This document shows, piece after piece, positions 43,501 through 52,071 of a stretch of DNA of 64,000 nucleotides; positions within the stretch are counted from its first letter, which is position 1, and every line of letters begins with the position of its first letter. The position numbers were made by a program, and so were the translations under genes. Origin of the DNA: an uncultured Ruminococcus sp. (GTDB lineage: Bacteria; Bacillota; Clostridia; Oscillospirales; Ruminococcaceae); assembly GCA_934435205.1 (NCBI GenBank), contig CAKSAK010000004.1:287838-351837 (forward strand), in the 5' to 3' direction. The notes beneath the pieces are model-generated. The model worked only from the letters and a program-made list of their open reading frames with translations. It made no database searches and was not told the origin of the DNA.

Positions 43501-44103
43501 TCTTGCAACAGTGTTCGAGCTTTTCGCTGCACCCTTTGTGAACTGTAGATACGGTCCTGAGTAGTATATTTCCGCAACAGCCGAAACTGTGTTCTTTGAC
43601 GGGTCATAAGCCTTGTTATACTGAACGTATTTGTCAAAGCCTCTTCTTTCAGAGGAGTATACCTGTTCGATAGTGAATCCTCTGTGAGAAAATCTCATGA
43701 ACATTGATCCCCATGAGATAACTGCATGGTCTTTCTTTTTGCCTGTGGTTATGTCAAGAACTGTACCTGTCATTGCAGGCAGATCCTCCATTTTTACCTT
43801 GACCTTGCCCTCGCCCTTTTCTGATGTGAGAACTATAGGCGTGGTGGTGGGGTCTATGGATAGCAGGACTTCCTTGCTTCCCATTGTAAAGAACGGCCAC
43901 TTCTTTTCTGCCAAAGCCACTTCCACCTTGGCTTTGAATACATCTGATTTTGCTATTAGTTTAAGCTCCAGATAGATACCGCTTTCCATATAGAAACCGC
44001 CCACGAGAGTTCGGTATACATTATCGTAATACTGTTCAGGCTTTACGATATGATATTTCGCATAGCCGTAAATGTCAAGATAAGCGCCCACTTCAAGAGC
44101 CAT
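40534..44103 (-). CDS. InlB B-repeat surface protein, C-terminal part (split by frameshift)
   Basis: A 1189-residue frame containing an N-terminal large beta-rich region without recognised domains (about 1-480) and then six or more Listeria-Bacteroides/InlB B-type repeats (about 510-1180), each with a GW or W motif and an LDP.GG-like strand. There is no signal peptide at this start, no good ribosome-binding site and no C-terminal anchor. The upstream sequence in the same frame reads IEGSVTLSFFGLERLGKVG and continues naturally into the ATG at 44103, so this is the downstream part of the gene at 44106-45779, separated by a one-base shift near 44155-44170. Function: presumed adhesion or surface binding. 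Confidence 0.75.
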   Translation of the reverse strand: MALEVGAYLDIYGYAKYHIVKPEQYYDNVYRTLVGGFYMESGIYLELKLIAKSDVFKAKVEVALAEKKWPFFTMGSKEVLLSIDPTTTPIVLTSEKGEGKVKVKMEDLPAMTGTVLDITTGKKKDHAVISWGSMFMRFSHRGFTIEQVYSSERRGFDKYVQYNKAYDPSKNTVSAVAEIYYSGPYLQFTKGAAKSSNTVARVQIIWADATKIKPDEIGKMYTANFYSEIDGVRELIATRQVMAGNVAGAMYPDDIYGVKYTSGSWNKDPAATIMRSNTDFIYSRQKMQGTVAFLYYDADTNLWTAEIRAANVNEKAVPPENADSKYMKLKEWHTRIGYNFRSDVCESTNGIKVMNQGIYERLGVQNLTYGQPVDKALYKVTSPNSYDLLMTLQIANQRDYYSLTYIYTASYDVADLNVKFAYENYKGEQCVEMYTYPFNDRINIMPWNRPLGKTLLGYSTEPNGGDIYNDKTWFPPVRNDVTYFGIYQTTPCNITLQYYDDVNHKYVDYKTYTIQSGNRIPEEYFKEAEEACIWRKDSEYTLNHWENAKSESKFDTNSQVLGDLTLRMNFDQTITLKLDPADGKFTSDVTEIKVSSKDFFEFIPDNWAEKASDETTDYKLTGWRNPLTREIYAIGQKASWSVPTTLTAVYTAVPKTYNVTVKTKYGVLQNGKSEDVFSGGYEGYVDFLNKYEGWLPENVVEEGLTRSCTGVSKEHSEDGLTLTISYDEWQETVHRYTVTLDPNGGVLNGISSKTVDYGTSLDISSMASPVKTDDMRDYILTGWEDQDGNFYSASSRLIVRKDLDLKAVWKDGDLKEYTITFILNGKTIDTVTMHCGDKLAEYGEPDEAAGLLFSGWTWSTKDGLLDKMPETMPACALTATATAEQCYVFYEIEGEFISTPEPTAIGSTVTVREKYTAEGYDVSDWTAESVTITEGKFTMPAGNVVFTATKTPKKYNVTVYVDGTEIADSPISADYNSTITLPEQPKREGYTFYWETADGTLIPEGKYTIPAKDTEVNGIYTETTYKAYFYMEGEDEPYYVEENLVKGSEVQLIDGPRSEIDGQTFTGWYTTDAVAQYNNTYIIEDKDIRFTGKFVDINTCAAIIVMQTKDEEGNDIEFDLWQDFGGYGETITLPEVSRDGYMLYYYCSINGAYDRATNTITLPDRDSGNDFVVLYVSYSKLDPDEPLEG

Positions 44104-44105
44104 TC

Positions 44106-45779
44106 CTACCTTGCCAAGGCGTTCAAGTCCGAAGAATGAAAGGGTAACAGAGCCTTCGATACGCCGCCGAGTTCGTCCTTTACCTCGTCACTTTCTGCAA
44201 GAACTGCCGCCATTATCATGTTCAGCTGAGCAACGCCCTCGCTGCTGTAAAGCGACTGTTCAAGTGCCTGAATGTCAATGCCGCCGCTTAGTATCTCGTT
44301 GGTCATATCCTTTTTAAAGCTGATATCCACCTGATCGAAAACGTCGTCAACGTCACTGTCCTCAAGAGTGATATAATATTCGCCGCTGTATTCTGTGATA
44401 TCAACGATATTCATAAAGCGGACGCTCTCGTCTATTTTCTGAGTTCCGTCACCAAGACATACAGTGTCGCCCACTTTAAGGGACTGTTCATTGTAATATG
44501 ACTTGCTTGCGATATACTCAAACTCGCTGTCTGTGGCGATAAGCTTATCCTTGTCCAGATATTTTACCTCGTTGTTAAGTTCAAGGATATTTGACTCAGG
44601 CTTGTATATCCTGAACGTGTATTCTGTGACTTCTTCTCCAACGCCCTTTATGGTCACGCCGTCGTTGACCGTCATTCTGTAAAGACAGCCTGCTGTATAA
44701 CTGCTCTCAGGAATGAATGTGTATTCATTGCCGTTTGCTGTGACAATGAACTTATCCGGAACTTCGCCTGTCAAGGCTCTGAGAGAAATGAAGTCGAAAA
44801 GATTATCCGCCGTTATCTCGCTGTCGCTTATAAGCGTGATAGCAAGCTTTTCGCTTTGATCTTCTGCATAGTATGTTGACGGTTTGTTGAGCTGGAAGTT
44901 ATCGTCGCTGTCAACATATGAGGCATAAAGGGTCGTGTCCTCATTTACCACTGTGTCAGCATAGAAAGGTTCTGTAAGCCCCTTGTCTGAATACCAGCCT
45001 GTGAATGATCTTCCTGCCTGATAAGCCTGCGGAAGAGTGCCTGCCTCTTTGCCTTTTATTGCGGTAACAGGTTCAACAGGTGTGCCGTCGCCGCTGTCAA
45101 AGGATATCGTCACAGTGTCATCGTCAGACTGTGAAACAGAGCCTTTTATCTTTGCTGTAACAGTCGTCTTTTTGCCGTTGACAGTAATGTCCTTTGTTAT
45201 AACAAGTCCGTCAAAGCTTTCCGCACTGTCAGCCGAGGCTGTCTGTGGGAACTCTGCTGCAAAAGCAGAAACGCACATTGCGGTACAAAGGAACATCGAA
45301 AGTATACGCTTGCCCTGCTTTTTCTTTGTGGCAATGATGATAAGTCCAGCCGTTGAAATAAGCATAAGAACTATCCACGGTGCTGCGTTTCGTGAGCCTG
45401 TTGACGGGTTCACGCTGCCTGCTGTGTCGGCTGCTTTTGATGATGCAGCTGATGATGTGTCACCTTGTGAGCTTTCTGATACAGTGCTTTCTACATCAGA
45501 AGTTGCAGACGAGCTGCCCTCAACAACTGCTGTCACCTTGTGTTCTCTGCTTTCGCCTGCCGCCAGAACGTAGCTTTCGGTGGTGAGAGCACCGCTTATA
45601 AGTTTCATATCCTCAGGCAGAACTATCTCGCCGCTGACATTTTCCAGCGTATCGCTGCCGCCGTTTGTCTTTGTCAGCGTTATATCCGCTCTGTCGCCTG
45701 AAACATAATCGTTTTTATCGGTCTTTATTTCCGCAGACAGACCCCTCGCTGCCTCTGCCCCGGCTGAAACAGTCATCAC
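44106..45779 (-). CDS. Surface protein N-terminal part with internal sortase-like signal (split by frameshift)
   Basis: A 557-residue frame. Residues 10-90 form a CARDB/DUF11-like beta domain; a Ser-rich linker leads to NPSTG (about 124-128), a hydrophobic helix and KKK, i.e. a sortase-type signal in the middle of the protein. Directly after it comes RILSMFLCTAMCVSAFAA, which looks like another signal peptide, then an InlB repeat (about 210-280) and Ig-like regions. The frame ends with LLPFHSSDLNALAR, out of register with the downstream part. The GTG start lies inside a hydrophobic segment (ISLLTVFLFSFVMTVSAGAEA) that continues upstream to 45815 without a usual start codon, so the signal-peptide start is also damaged or non-canonical. 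Confidence 0.7.
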   Translation of the reverse strand: MMTVSAGAEAARGLSAEIKTDKNDYVSGDRADITLTKTNGGSDTLENVSGEIVLPEDMKLISGALTTESYVLAAGESREHKVTAVVEGSSSATSDVESTVSESSQGDTSSAASSKAADTAGSVNPSTGSRNAAPWIVLMLISTAGLIIIATKKKQGKRILSMFLCTAMCVSAFAAEFPQTASADSAESFDGLVITKDITVNGKKTTVTAKIKGSVSQSDDDTVTISFDSGDGTPVEPVTAIKGKEAGTLPQAYQAGRSFTGWYSDKGLTEPFYADTVVNEDTTLYASYVDSDDNFQLNKPSTYYAEDQSEKLAITLISDSEITADNLFDFISLRALTGEVPDKFIVTANGNEYTFIPESSYTAGCLYRMTVNDGVTIKGVGEEVTEYTFRIYKPESNILELNNEVKYLDKDKLIATDSEFEYIASKSYYNEQSLKVGDTVCLGDGTQKIDESVRFMNIVDITEYSGEYYITLEDSDVDDVFDQVDISFKKDMTNEILSGGIDIQALEQSLYSSEGVAQLNMIMAAVLAESDEVKDELGGVSKALLPFHSSDLNALAR

Positions 45780-45840
45780 AAACGAAAAGAGAAAAACTGT
45801 CAGCAGGCTTATGACCGATATCCTGCAATATAAATAAATT

Positions 45841-45870
45841 AGGCGTACACAACATTTGTCATGTACGCCT
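45841..45870. terminator. Inverted repeat between thiT and surface-protein gene
   Basis: AGGCGTACA/TGTACGCCT perfect 9-bp arms (45841-45849, 45862-45870). Leftward, AT-rich sequence with short T-stretches follows. Probable terminator of the thiT transcript. Confidence 0.6.
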
Positions 45871-45992
45871 GAATATAGATATCATTTATCACTTTCAGAG
45901 AGATATTCTTCAAACTTTATCACCGCAAGGGAGCGTGTCCGTTTGTCACGAACTGCAAAGCTCTTAAAGGGTGACGCTTTCGTGCTGTGCAA

Positions 45993-46577
45993 TTATTTAT
46001 CCTGTGTGGAAAGTATCTTTCTAGTCTGAGGTATCTCGAAAAGTGCGAATGCGCCGATAGCTGTGAATATCATCTCAGGGAGCATATACGAGCCGTTGTA
46101 AAGCAGGCTGTAGAGTACGCTGTTGTCCGTTGAGAAGCCGTCCCAAAGTGCACCGAATGACTTCCAGATAACAACGCCGCTGAGGAAGTGGCAAACAAAT
46201 CTCAGGAAAACTGCTATCATCGTTCCTGCTATCCAGCCCACTGCACCTTTCTTTCTGAACATTCCTGCCACACCGAGAACTGTGTAGGCTGCAAGATAGT
46301 CAATGAATATGCAGGCAACGAGCATTACAGGAGAAAGTCCCCAGCCGAAAAGTCCGTCTGTGATACCCTGAATGAACTGAATGAGAGAGAACACAAATGC
46401 CGCTCCAAGACCCTTTGCTACGCCATGCTTAATGCTGAAAACGGCTATAGGAAGCATGGAGAGCAGTGTGATAGAGCCGCCCCAAGGGAGCTTGTATACT
46501 CTGATAAAGCTAAGCACTGTTGCCAGTGCCACCATTACTGCACCCTCCACCAGTGTGAGTGTTTTTGAATTTTTCAT
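45993..46577 (-). CDS. thiT: ECF thiamine transporter substrate-binding subunit ThiT
   Basis: A 194-residue membrane protein with six hydrophobic segments matching ThiT, the S-component that binds thiamine and works with the shared EcfAA'T module (not in this window). Recognisable segments: LSFIRVYKLPWGGSITLLSMLPI near the N-terminus, the GITDGLFGWGLSPVMLVACIFIDYL core and RFVCHFLSGVVIW, carrying thiamine-contacting aromatic residues. Expression is controlled by the TPP riboswitch and terminator just upstream. Downstream of the stop, the same frame stays open for another ~36 codons (45886-45992), noted but not annotated. Confidence 0.95.
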   Translation of the reverse strand: MKNSKTLTLVEGAVMVALATVLSFIRVYKLPWGGSITLLSMLPIAVFSIKHGVAKGLGAAFVFSLIQFIQGITDGLFGWGLSPVMLVACIFIDYLAAYTVLGVAGMFRKKGAVGWIAGTMIAVFLRFVCHFLSGVVIWKSFGALWDGFSTDNSVLYSLLYNGSYMLPEMIFTAIGAFALFEIPQTRKILSTQDK

Positions 46578-46601
46578 ATTATACCATTCCTATCTGCACA
46601 C

Positions 46602-46636
46602 AAAAAATGCGTACGCCTGATAAAAGGGCATACGCA
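46602..46636 (-). terminator. Riboswitch-controlled terminator upstream of thiT
   Basis: On the minus strand, TGCGTATGCC/GGCGTACGCA stem (46608-46636) followed by TTTTTT (46602-46607). Located between the TPP aptamer and thiT, it is the expression platform for transcription attenuation. Confidence 0.88.
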
Positions 46637-46648
46637 TAGATATACACA

Positions 46649-46738
46649 CTATTTTCCTACGCTGGCATTACCCATATCAGGTGCGGTCAGAACGTCGATT
46701 CGCTCTTTCTCAGCCGAAAAACATTCAGCTCCCGTGTT
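46649..46738 (-). ncRNA. TPP riboswitch aptamer (THI element)
   Basis: The minus strand carries the conserved THI elements in order: ACGGGAGC, GGCTGAGA, GACC, ACCTGAT, GGGTAATGCCAGCG and TAGG. Thiamine pyrophosphate binding should favour the terminator at 46602-46636, shutting off thiT when thiamine is plentiful. Confidence 0.96.
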
Positions 46739-46756
46739 GTTTTATGTACTATCGTT

Positions 46757-46785
46757 ATTATACTGCTTTTTTCGTGGATTTTCAA
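46757..46785 (-). promoter_or_regulatory. Promoter of thiT riboswitch transcript
   Basis: Minus strand TTGAAA (46780-46785), 17-nt spacer and TATAAT (46757-46762). Confidence 0.75.
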
Positions 46786-46856
46786 TAGCTTTTCTGATTT
46801 TTCCCACTTAAATTGTATGAAAACATAAATATCCGCCGCAAAACCGCATTTTATTA

Positions 46857-49142
46857 TTAGTTTTGTACATCTTTGCTGAGTATCTCCTCTATGTTCTCAA
46901 AAATAAACTCCTGCGCCTGCTTTGGAAAAAGTATCGCCTTGTAGCTGTTTCCAAGCTGTGATATTTTTTCACGTTCTATTATTCCTGCTTCAGGGGAAAG
47001 TATTGTAGTTTCAAGAAAGCCCCTGCCGTTTGCACCGTCTTTTGCAAGATAATTTTCACCTATGAGCCATTCTTTTATGGCAAGTTTTATGCTTCTTATG
47101 TCGCCGTCTGTGCCGAGTTGATAGAAAATACTGTCGCACATTTCTGAAAGGGTCATATCCTGTTCCTTGCCAGAAAGCTCACCTGCGTGGGCGATTATAT
47201 ATTCCTTTGTGCTCTGTCCCCCTGCCTGCGACTGCTTTTGCAGATAACCCTCAGGGATATATCTGTAGCCTGAAACAGCGTCAGGATTTTCTTTGAGATA
47301 TTTCTGTATCTCAGCTACGAAGTATCTTCCATAACGTTCCTGCTTTGACTTTCCTACCCCTGAGATATTCAAAAGCTCCGTCTGCGTCTTAGGCAGTTTT
47401 ATGCACATATCACGCAGAGATGCGTCTGTAAGAATGATATATGCAGGCAGACTTGCCTGTGTCGCAAGCTTGCTTCGCACAGCTCTGAGCCGTCCGAAAA
47501 GCTCCTTGTCGAATGTCGTAACTTCGTCTCTGCCGATCTTTGTGACCGCTTCGCTCTTTGGCTTTTTCTTCGGCAGGCGCATTGTAACAGGCTTCTTCTG
47601 TATGAGTATCTCCGCCGACTTTCTTGTTAGGGTAAGCACAGAAAAATCCCCGTGAGAAGTCTGCGTGATGTAATCATCGGCTTCAAGAAAAGCTATGAGC
47701 CTGCGGATATAGACCTGCGTGGAGTCTTTCATTATGCCGTAGGTTGAAAGAGTAGAAAGGTCAAAACGTTTTACCTTTTCGGAGTCTGAGCCTTTAAGTA
47801 TCTGTGCTATGACACCTGCTCCAAATGACAGATTGCGCTGGTGAAGTCTATAAATGCAGGAAAGCACTTTTTGGCAATCTACAGACACGTCAACTTCTTC
47901 TGTTTCTCCGAAATCACCCAAACAGCCTGAGCAGTTCTGACAAGGCTTGTCCTGCTTCTCACCGAAATATCCAAGGATAAACTCTCTCAGACAGCCGCTT
48001 GTGTTGCAGTAATCGGTCATCTTTTTCAGACGCATAAGGTCACGCTTGCGTATCATTTCAAGTGTGTCATCGTCAAGGTCGGGATTGTCATGAGAATTGT
48101 TTATAAGGAATTTGTTGGTCGCAACGTCCTGACCGCTGTAGAGCAAAATGCACTTTGCATCGTTGCCGTCACGTCCCGCTCTGCCTGCCTCCTGATAATA
48201 GCTTTCAATATTCTTAGGCATATTATAATGTATGACATAGCTCACGTTTGATTTGTCTATTCCCATGCCGAAAGCGTTGGTCGCCACCATGACCTGGACA
48301 CGGTCAAAGATAAAATCGTCCTGATTTTTGCGTCTTTCCTCATCAGAAAGCCCTGCATGATAACGTGAAGCGTTGTAGCCGTCGGCACAGAGCTTTTCAC
48401 ACACGCTCTCAACATTTTTTCTTGTAGAGCAGTAGATTATCCCACAGTTGTCCTTGTATTTCTCAACTATCCTAACAGTTTCGCTGTATTTGTCATGAGG
48501 GTGAGAAACGCCAAAGTAGAGATTTTTTCTGTCAAAGCCTGTGGTAATGGAGAATGGGTCACGAAGTTCAAGCATTTTGACTATATCGGCTTTTACCTCT
48601 GCGGTGGCAGTGGCGGTGAATGCACTGACTATGGGACGGTAGGGAAGCCTGTCAAGAAACTCGGGTATCTTCATATAGGAGGGTCTGAAATCCTGTCCCC
48701 ACTGAGAAACGCAGTGGGCTTCGTCCACCGCAAGCATGGATATCTTCACCGACGAAGCCAGTGACAGAAACGAACCTGTCATCAGCCTTTCAGGTGCAAC
48801 ATATATTATCTTGTACATACCACGGGCGGCGTTTGATATCGCCATTTCATACTGTGCCGCCGTCAGTGACGAGTTCAGATATGCTGCCCTCACTCCCGAT
48901 TGTATCAGCGAGTTCACCTGATCTTTCATAAGGGATATGAGCGGCGAAACAACTATAGTTATCCCGTCAAACATAAGTGCAGGTATCTGATAGCACATAG
49001 ATTTGCCTGCGCCTGTTGGCATAACTCCAAGGCAGTCACGCCCTGCAAGTATGCTGTCTATTATTTGCTCCTGACCGTTTCTGAACTGAGAATGTCCGAA
49101 AAAGTCCTGAAGAACTGAATATTTATTGCGAAAATCTGTCAT
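46857..49142 (-). CDS. recQ: ATP-dependent DNA helicase RecQ
   Basis: A 761-residue RecQ helicase. Superfamily-2 motifs: Q-motif FRNGQEQII, Walker A MPTGAGKS (about 41-48), DEAHC (about 139), FTATAT, and motif VI QEAGRAGRDG (about 317). The RQC zinc site is CNTSGCLREFIL...CQNCSGC (about 376-404); an HRDC domain lies at about 540-615. A further ~120-residue C-terminal region resembles a helical extension found in clostridial RecQ-like proteins. It unwinds DNA during repair and recombination. Confidence 0.95.
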   Translation of the reverse strand: MTDFRNKYSVLQDFFGHSQFRNGQEQIIDSILAGRDCLGVMPTGAGKSMCYQIPALMFDGITIVVSPLISLMKDQVNSLIQSGVRAAYLNSSLTAAQYEMAISNAARGMYKIIYVAPERLMTGSFLSLASSVKISMLAVDEAHCVSQWGQDFRPSYMKIPEFLDRLPYRPIVSAFTATATAEVKADIVKMLELRDPFSITTGFDRKNLYFGVSHPHDKYSETVRIVEKYKDNCGIIYCSTRKNVESVCEKLCADGYNASRYHAGLSDEERRKNQDDFIFDRVQVMVATNAFGMGIDKSNVSYVIHYNMPKNIESYYQEAGRAGRDGNDAKCILLYSGQDVATNKFLINNSHDNPDLDDDTLEMIRKRDLMRLKKMTDYCNTSGCLREFILGYFGEKQDKPCQNCSGCLGDFGETEEVDVSVDCQKVLSCIYRLHQRNLSFGAGVIAQILKGSDSEKVKRFDLSTLSTYGIMKDSTQVYIRRLIAFLEADDYITQTSHGDFSVLTLTRKSAEILIQKKPVTMRLPKKKPKSEAVTKIGRDEVTTFDKELFGRLRAVRSKLATQASLPAYIILTDASLRDMCIKLPKTQTELLNISGVGKSKQERYGRYFVAEIQKYLKENPDAVSGYRYIPEGYLQKQSQAGGQSTKEYIIAHAGELSGKEQDMTLSEMCDSIFYQLGTDGDIRSIKLAIKEWLIGENYLAKDGANGRGFLETTILSPEAGIIEREKISQLGNSYKAILFPKQAQEFIFENIEEILSKDVQN

Positions 49143-49175
49143 TTTATCCTAACTTTCCATTGTGTGTATGCTTAT

Positions 49176-49204
49176 ATTATACTACCAAAAACCAGCTAAG
49201 TCAA
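49176..49204 (-). promoter_or_regulatory. Promoter of recQ
   Basis: Minus strand TTGACT (49199-49204), 17-nt spacer and TATAAT (49176-49181). Confidence 0.7.
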
Positions 49205-49258
49205 ACAGATATACAAAAAATCATGCACGATTTTGTAACATCTTTTCCTTAGTCGCTA

Positions 49259-49287
49259 TTGTAATTTTATCGGGATTATGTTATAAT
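49259..49287 (+). promoter_or_regulatory. Promoter of EAL/beta-helix operon
   Basis: TTGTAA (49259-49264), 17-nt spacer and TATAAT (49282-49287), with an ~80-nt leader. Confidence 0.75.
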
Positions 49288-49375
49288 AGACTTGGTAAAT
49301 AATTAGTTATAGAAATATAAAAAATTAACAAATTTCCAAGGGAAGGATTGTCTGATCACAGTCGAATATTCAGGC

Positions 49376-51988
49376 ATGGTGAAGATCATGGATATGGAAA
49401 ATAAATTGTGGCAAAGCTATTTTGGTGCCGCCTGGGAAAAGGTTTGTTCAATATGGCACAATATCGGCGGGTTTGTTATGGACGAGAAAAGCGGAGAGTT
49501 TTATGCCGATGAAAACTGTCGTGCTCTTATGGGTCTTAGAGAGAACACAGATTATGACAAGTTCAGAGATATAGTTGCATTGAACGGCGGAGGACGAGAT
49601 CTTGGCCTGCCGTTGTGTATGGAATTTCTTGACACTCCAAGCGGCATTACCGCCGGAATAGTGTATCTGTCGAGAGAATATATGTCAACGGGTGTTTTTG
49701 AAGGGCTTGACATTATATCACAATCAGAGCTTGTAAGACTTCTTGATGGAATGACACGCTCATCATTGCTTGCTCTTGTAAGATTTGATGGAGCAGGAAA
49801 GCTGTTGGATTCAGACTACTGCATAGGAGAGGCACTGAGGGCGGCTGTTGCGGTTTTGCCTGAAAATACTGTGACGGCATTTAATTCAGATGGTCAGTTT
49901 TGGATATATGTTCCACGCTTTGGAGGTAAGCCTGAGGAGTTTGCTGACAATATCCGTAAAGCGGTGAAGGAGTGTTGCCTGCCAGATGAATTTGGAGTGA
50001 GATCGTCTTCAAATCATTCGCTGTCTGTGACGGCAGGCATAAGCAGCGGCTTTGAAGTGCCAGCAAGACTTATGCACGCAGCAGGCTTTGCACTCTATGA
50101 AGCAAAGGCAAAGGGTGCAGGCAGTATTTGTTGCTTTGATCCTGAAAAATATGCAATGCAGAAGAGTGATATCGAGAATATCAGGGCTTTTTCAGAGCTT
50201 CTTGATAGAAACCTGTTTACATATCATTTTCAGCCTATCGTTAGTGCTTCAACAGGCGAGATAGTCGCTTATGAAGCGCTTATGAGAACAAAGGGAAATA
50301 TAGCACTCAATCCGCTTCAGATACTCAACTGTGCTAAAAATTTCGGCAGACTTTACGATATAGAGAAAGCTACACTGAAAAATACTCTTAAATATCTCAG
50401 CAAGCATCAGCTCGATTTTGAAAACCGCAGGCTGTATATAAATTCAATATCATCTCATGCTCTTGACGATAAGGATTTTTATGCGATCGTCAATGATTAT
50501 GGCGAACTTCTTGAAAAGGTCGTTATTGAAATGACAGAGCAAACAGAGATCAGTGAGGACGACCTTGAGAGGATAAGGGTGCGTCTTGAAAAGAACAATA
50601 TGAGCCTTGCTATTGACGATTACGGCACAGGCTATTCAAATACATCTAATCTTCTGCGATATGATCCTGAGGTGGTAAAGATAGACCGTTCTCTCATTTC
50701 TGGCATTGACCAGAATCCTAAGACTCAGAAGATAGTTTCAAAAATGGTGGAATATTTCCATTCAAGCGGATATACCGCACTGGCAGAGGGCGTTGAAACA
50801 AGTGAAGAACTTAAAACTATGATATATTTCGGCGTCGATCTTATTCAGGGTTATTATGTTTCAAAGCCGAAGCCTGTGCTTATCCACGATATCTCGGAAA
50901 ATATCCGCGAGGAGATCGTGGCTTACAGTATTGAGGCGGGGGATAATGATAAAAAGGTCTACCACGCTGAGGATAATGACGTCATCGACCTTGCTGAGAT
51001 GGATAAGAAAAGATATTCTGACATTTTTCTCGGTACAGGTACATTTACTCTTTCAGGAAAGGCTGAGGACGATCGTGCAGTTCCCCTGTCTGTGACAGTT
51101 GGTAATGGCGTTGATTGCATTATTAACTTGAAAAACGCATGGCTCACTACATATGAGGAACTACCGAACATAAAGCTTGGCACTGGCTCGAGAGTAAGGA
51201 TAGTGTGCAGCGGTGAAGATCATATAGACGGCAGAGGTATTTATGTCCCTGAGGGATCGTCGTTAGAGCTTGTAGGCTCAGGTGAGCTTTATATAAGATC
51301 AGAGTCACAGGATTGCTATGCAATAGGTACTGACAGCAAGCAGCCTTACGGAAGGATAACTGTTGCAATGACAGGTATTCTTGATATAACTGTAAATGGT
51401 GACAACTGCGTCGGAATAGGCGGAGGAGGCTGCAAAGATGGTATTGTCATTGCAGGCGGTGATATAGCTGTAAATTGCAGTGGCGATAGGTGCGTTGGTA
51501 TCGGAAGCATCGACGGCGACGCTGATATAAGTATTTCGAACTGTGGCTGCAGGCTAAAGCTTGCGGCAGGAATGTCAGTGGGCGTTGGTGCCGTAAACGG
51601 CAGTGCTGATATAAGCATTTCAGACTATAACATGAGCTGTGTGCTTTCGGGAAATAACCTGACTGCAGTGGGAGTTATGAGCAATGGAACTGGAAAGATA
51701 CGTATTCTTGATGGCAGGCTCAACATTTCCATGAAAGGAAGAACTCTCAACTGTGTGGGAACAAGGGGCGGCGAAATTGACTGTGAGCTTGAAAATGCTG
51801 TATTTACGCTTTATTGCGAGGGCGGTTCTGTTTCAGGTATTGGAGATAAAACAGGCAAAGGTGACGTGACAGCACAAAGCTGTCAGTTCGACGTAATGTT
51901 CCTTACAGGCGACGGCTGGGGGCTTGGAAGTCCGAATGGTACGCTTTCAGTAGTCGACTGTAAAAAAGATATCAAGATAAACGAATAA
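49376..51988 (+). CDS. EAL phosphodiesterase fused to a C-terminal beta-helix-like domain
   Basis: An 870-residue protein without signal peptide or membrane segment. N-terminal region (about 1-130, PAS-like by eye), degenerate GGDEF domain (about 130-255; signature position SDGQF), and EAL domain (about 275-510) with catalytic residues present: EALMR (300-304), N356, E385, D414-D415, K435, E471 and Q491. A linker (510-550) leads to ~320 residues (550-870) built of short repeated beta units (CVGIG, DADISIS, SADISIS, GKIRIL), resembling right-handed beta-helices of secreted carbohydrate-binding proteins. Such a domain on a cytoplasmic c-di-GMP enzyme is unusual. The start is uncertain (ATG 49376, 49388 or 49394; no strong Shine-Dalgarno). 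A GGDEF gene follows in the same direction. Confidence 0.85.
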   Translation: MVKIMDMENKLWQSYFGAAWEKVCSIWHNIGGFVMDEKSGEFYADENCRALMGLRENTDYDKFRDIVALNGGGRDLGLPLCMEFLDTPSGITAGIVYLSREYMSTGVFEGLDIISQSELVRLLDGMTRSSLLALVRFDGAGKLLDSDYCIGEALRAAVAVLPENTVTAFNSDGQFWIYVPRFGGKPEEFADNIRKAVKECCLPDEFGVRSSSNHSLSVTAGISSGFEVPARLMHAAGFALYEAKAKGAGSICCFDPEKYAMQKSDIENIRAFSELLDRNLFTYHFQPIVSASTGEIVAYEALMRTKGNIALNPLQILNCAKNFGRLYDIEKATLKNTLKYLSKHQLDFENRRLYINSISSHALDDKDFYAIVNDYGELLEKVVIEMTEQTEISEDDLERIRVRLEKNNMSLAIDDYGTGYSNTSNLLRYDPEVVKIDRSLISGIDQNPKTQKIVSKMVEYFHSSGYTALAEGVETSEELKTMIYFGVDLIQGYYVSKPKPVLIHDISENIREEIVAYSIEAGDNDKKVYHAEDNDVIDLAEMDKKRYSDIFLGTGTFTLSGKAEDDRAVPLSVTVGNGVDCIINLKNAWLTTYEELPNIKLGTGSRVRIVCSGEDHIDGRGIYVPEGSSLELVGSGELYIRSESQDCYAIGTDSKQPYGRITVAMTGILDITVNGDNCVGIGGGGCKDGIVIAGGDIAVNCSGDRCVGIGSIDGDADISISNCGCRLKLAAGMSVGVGAVNGSADISISDYNMSCVLSGNNLTAVGVMSNGTGKIRILDGRLNISMKGRTLNCVGTRGGEIDCELENAVFTLYCEGGSVSGIGDKTGKGDVTAQSCQFDVMFLTGDGWGLGSPNGTLSVVDCKKDIKINE

Positions 51989-52071
51989 GGCAAAGCCTAT
52001 AGGCGTGCCTTGTGTGACGCTGCTTTAGATCGTCTGAAGCAGCACGGCTGATTTGTACGGAGGATCATGAG

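Noticed and set aside
45886..45992. Extra ~36-codon open frame directly after the thiT stop, in the same frame
   Set aside because: The peptide looks protein-like, but there is no ribosome-binding site and ThiT is already full length.
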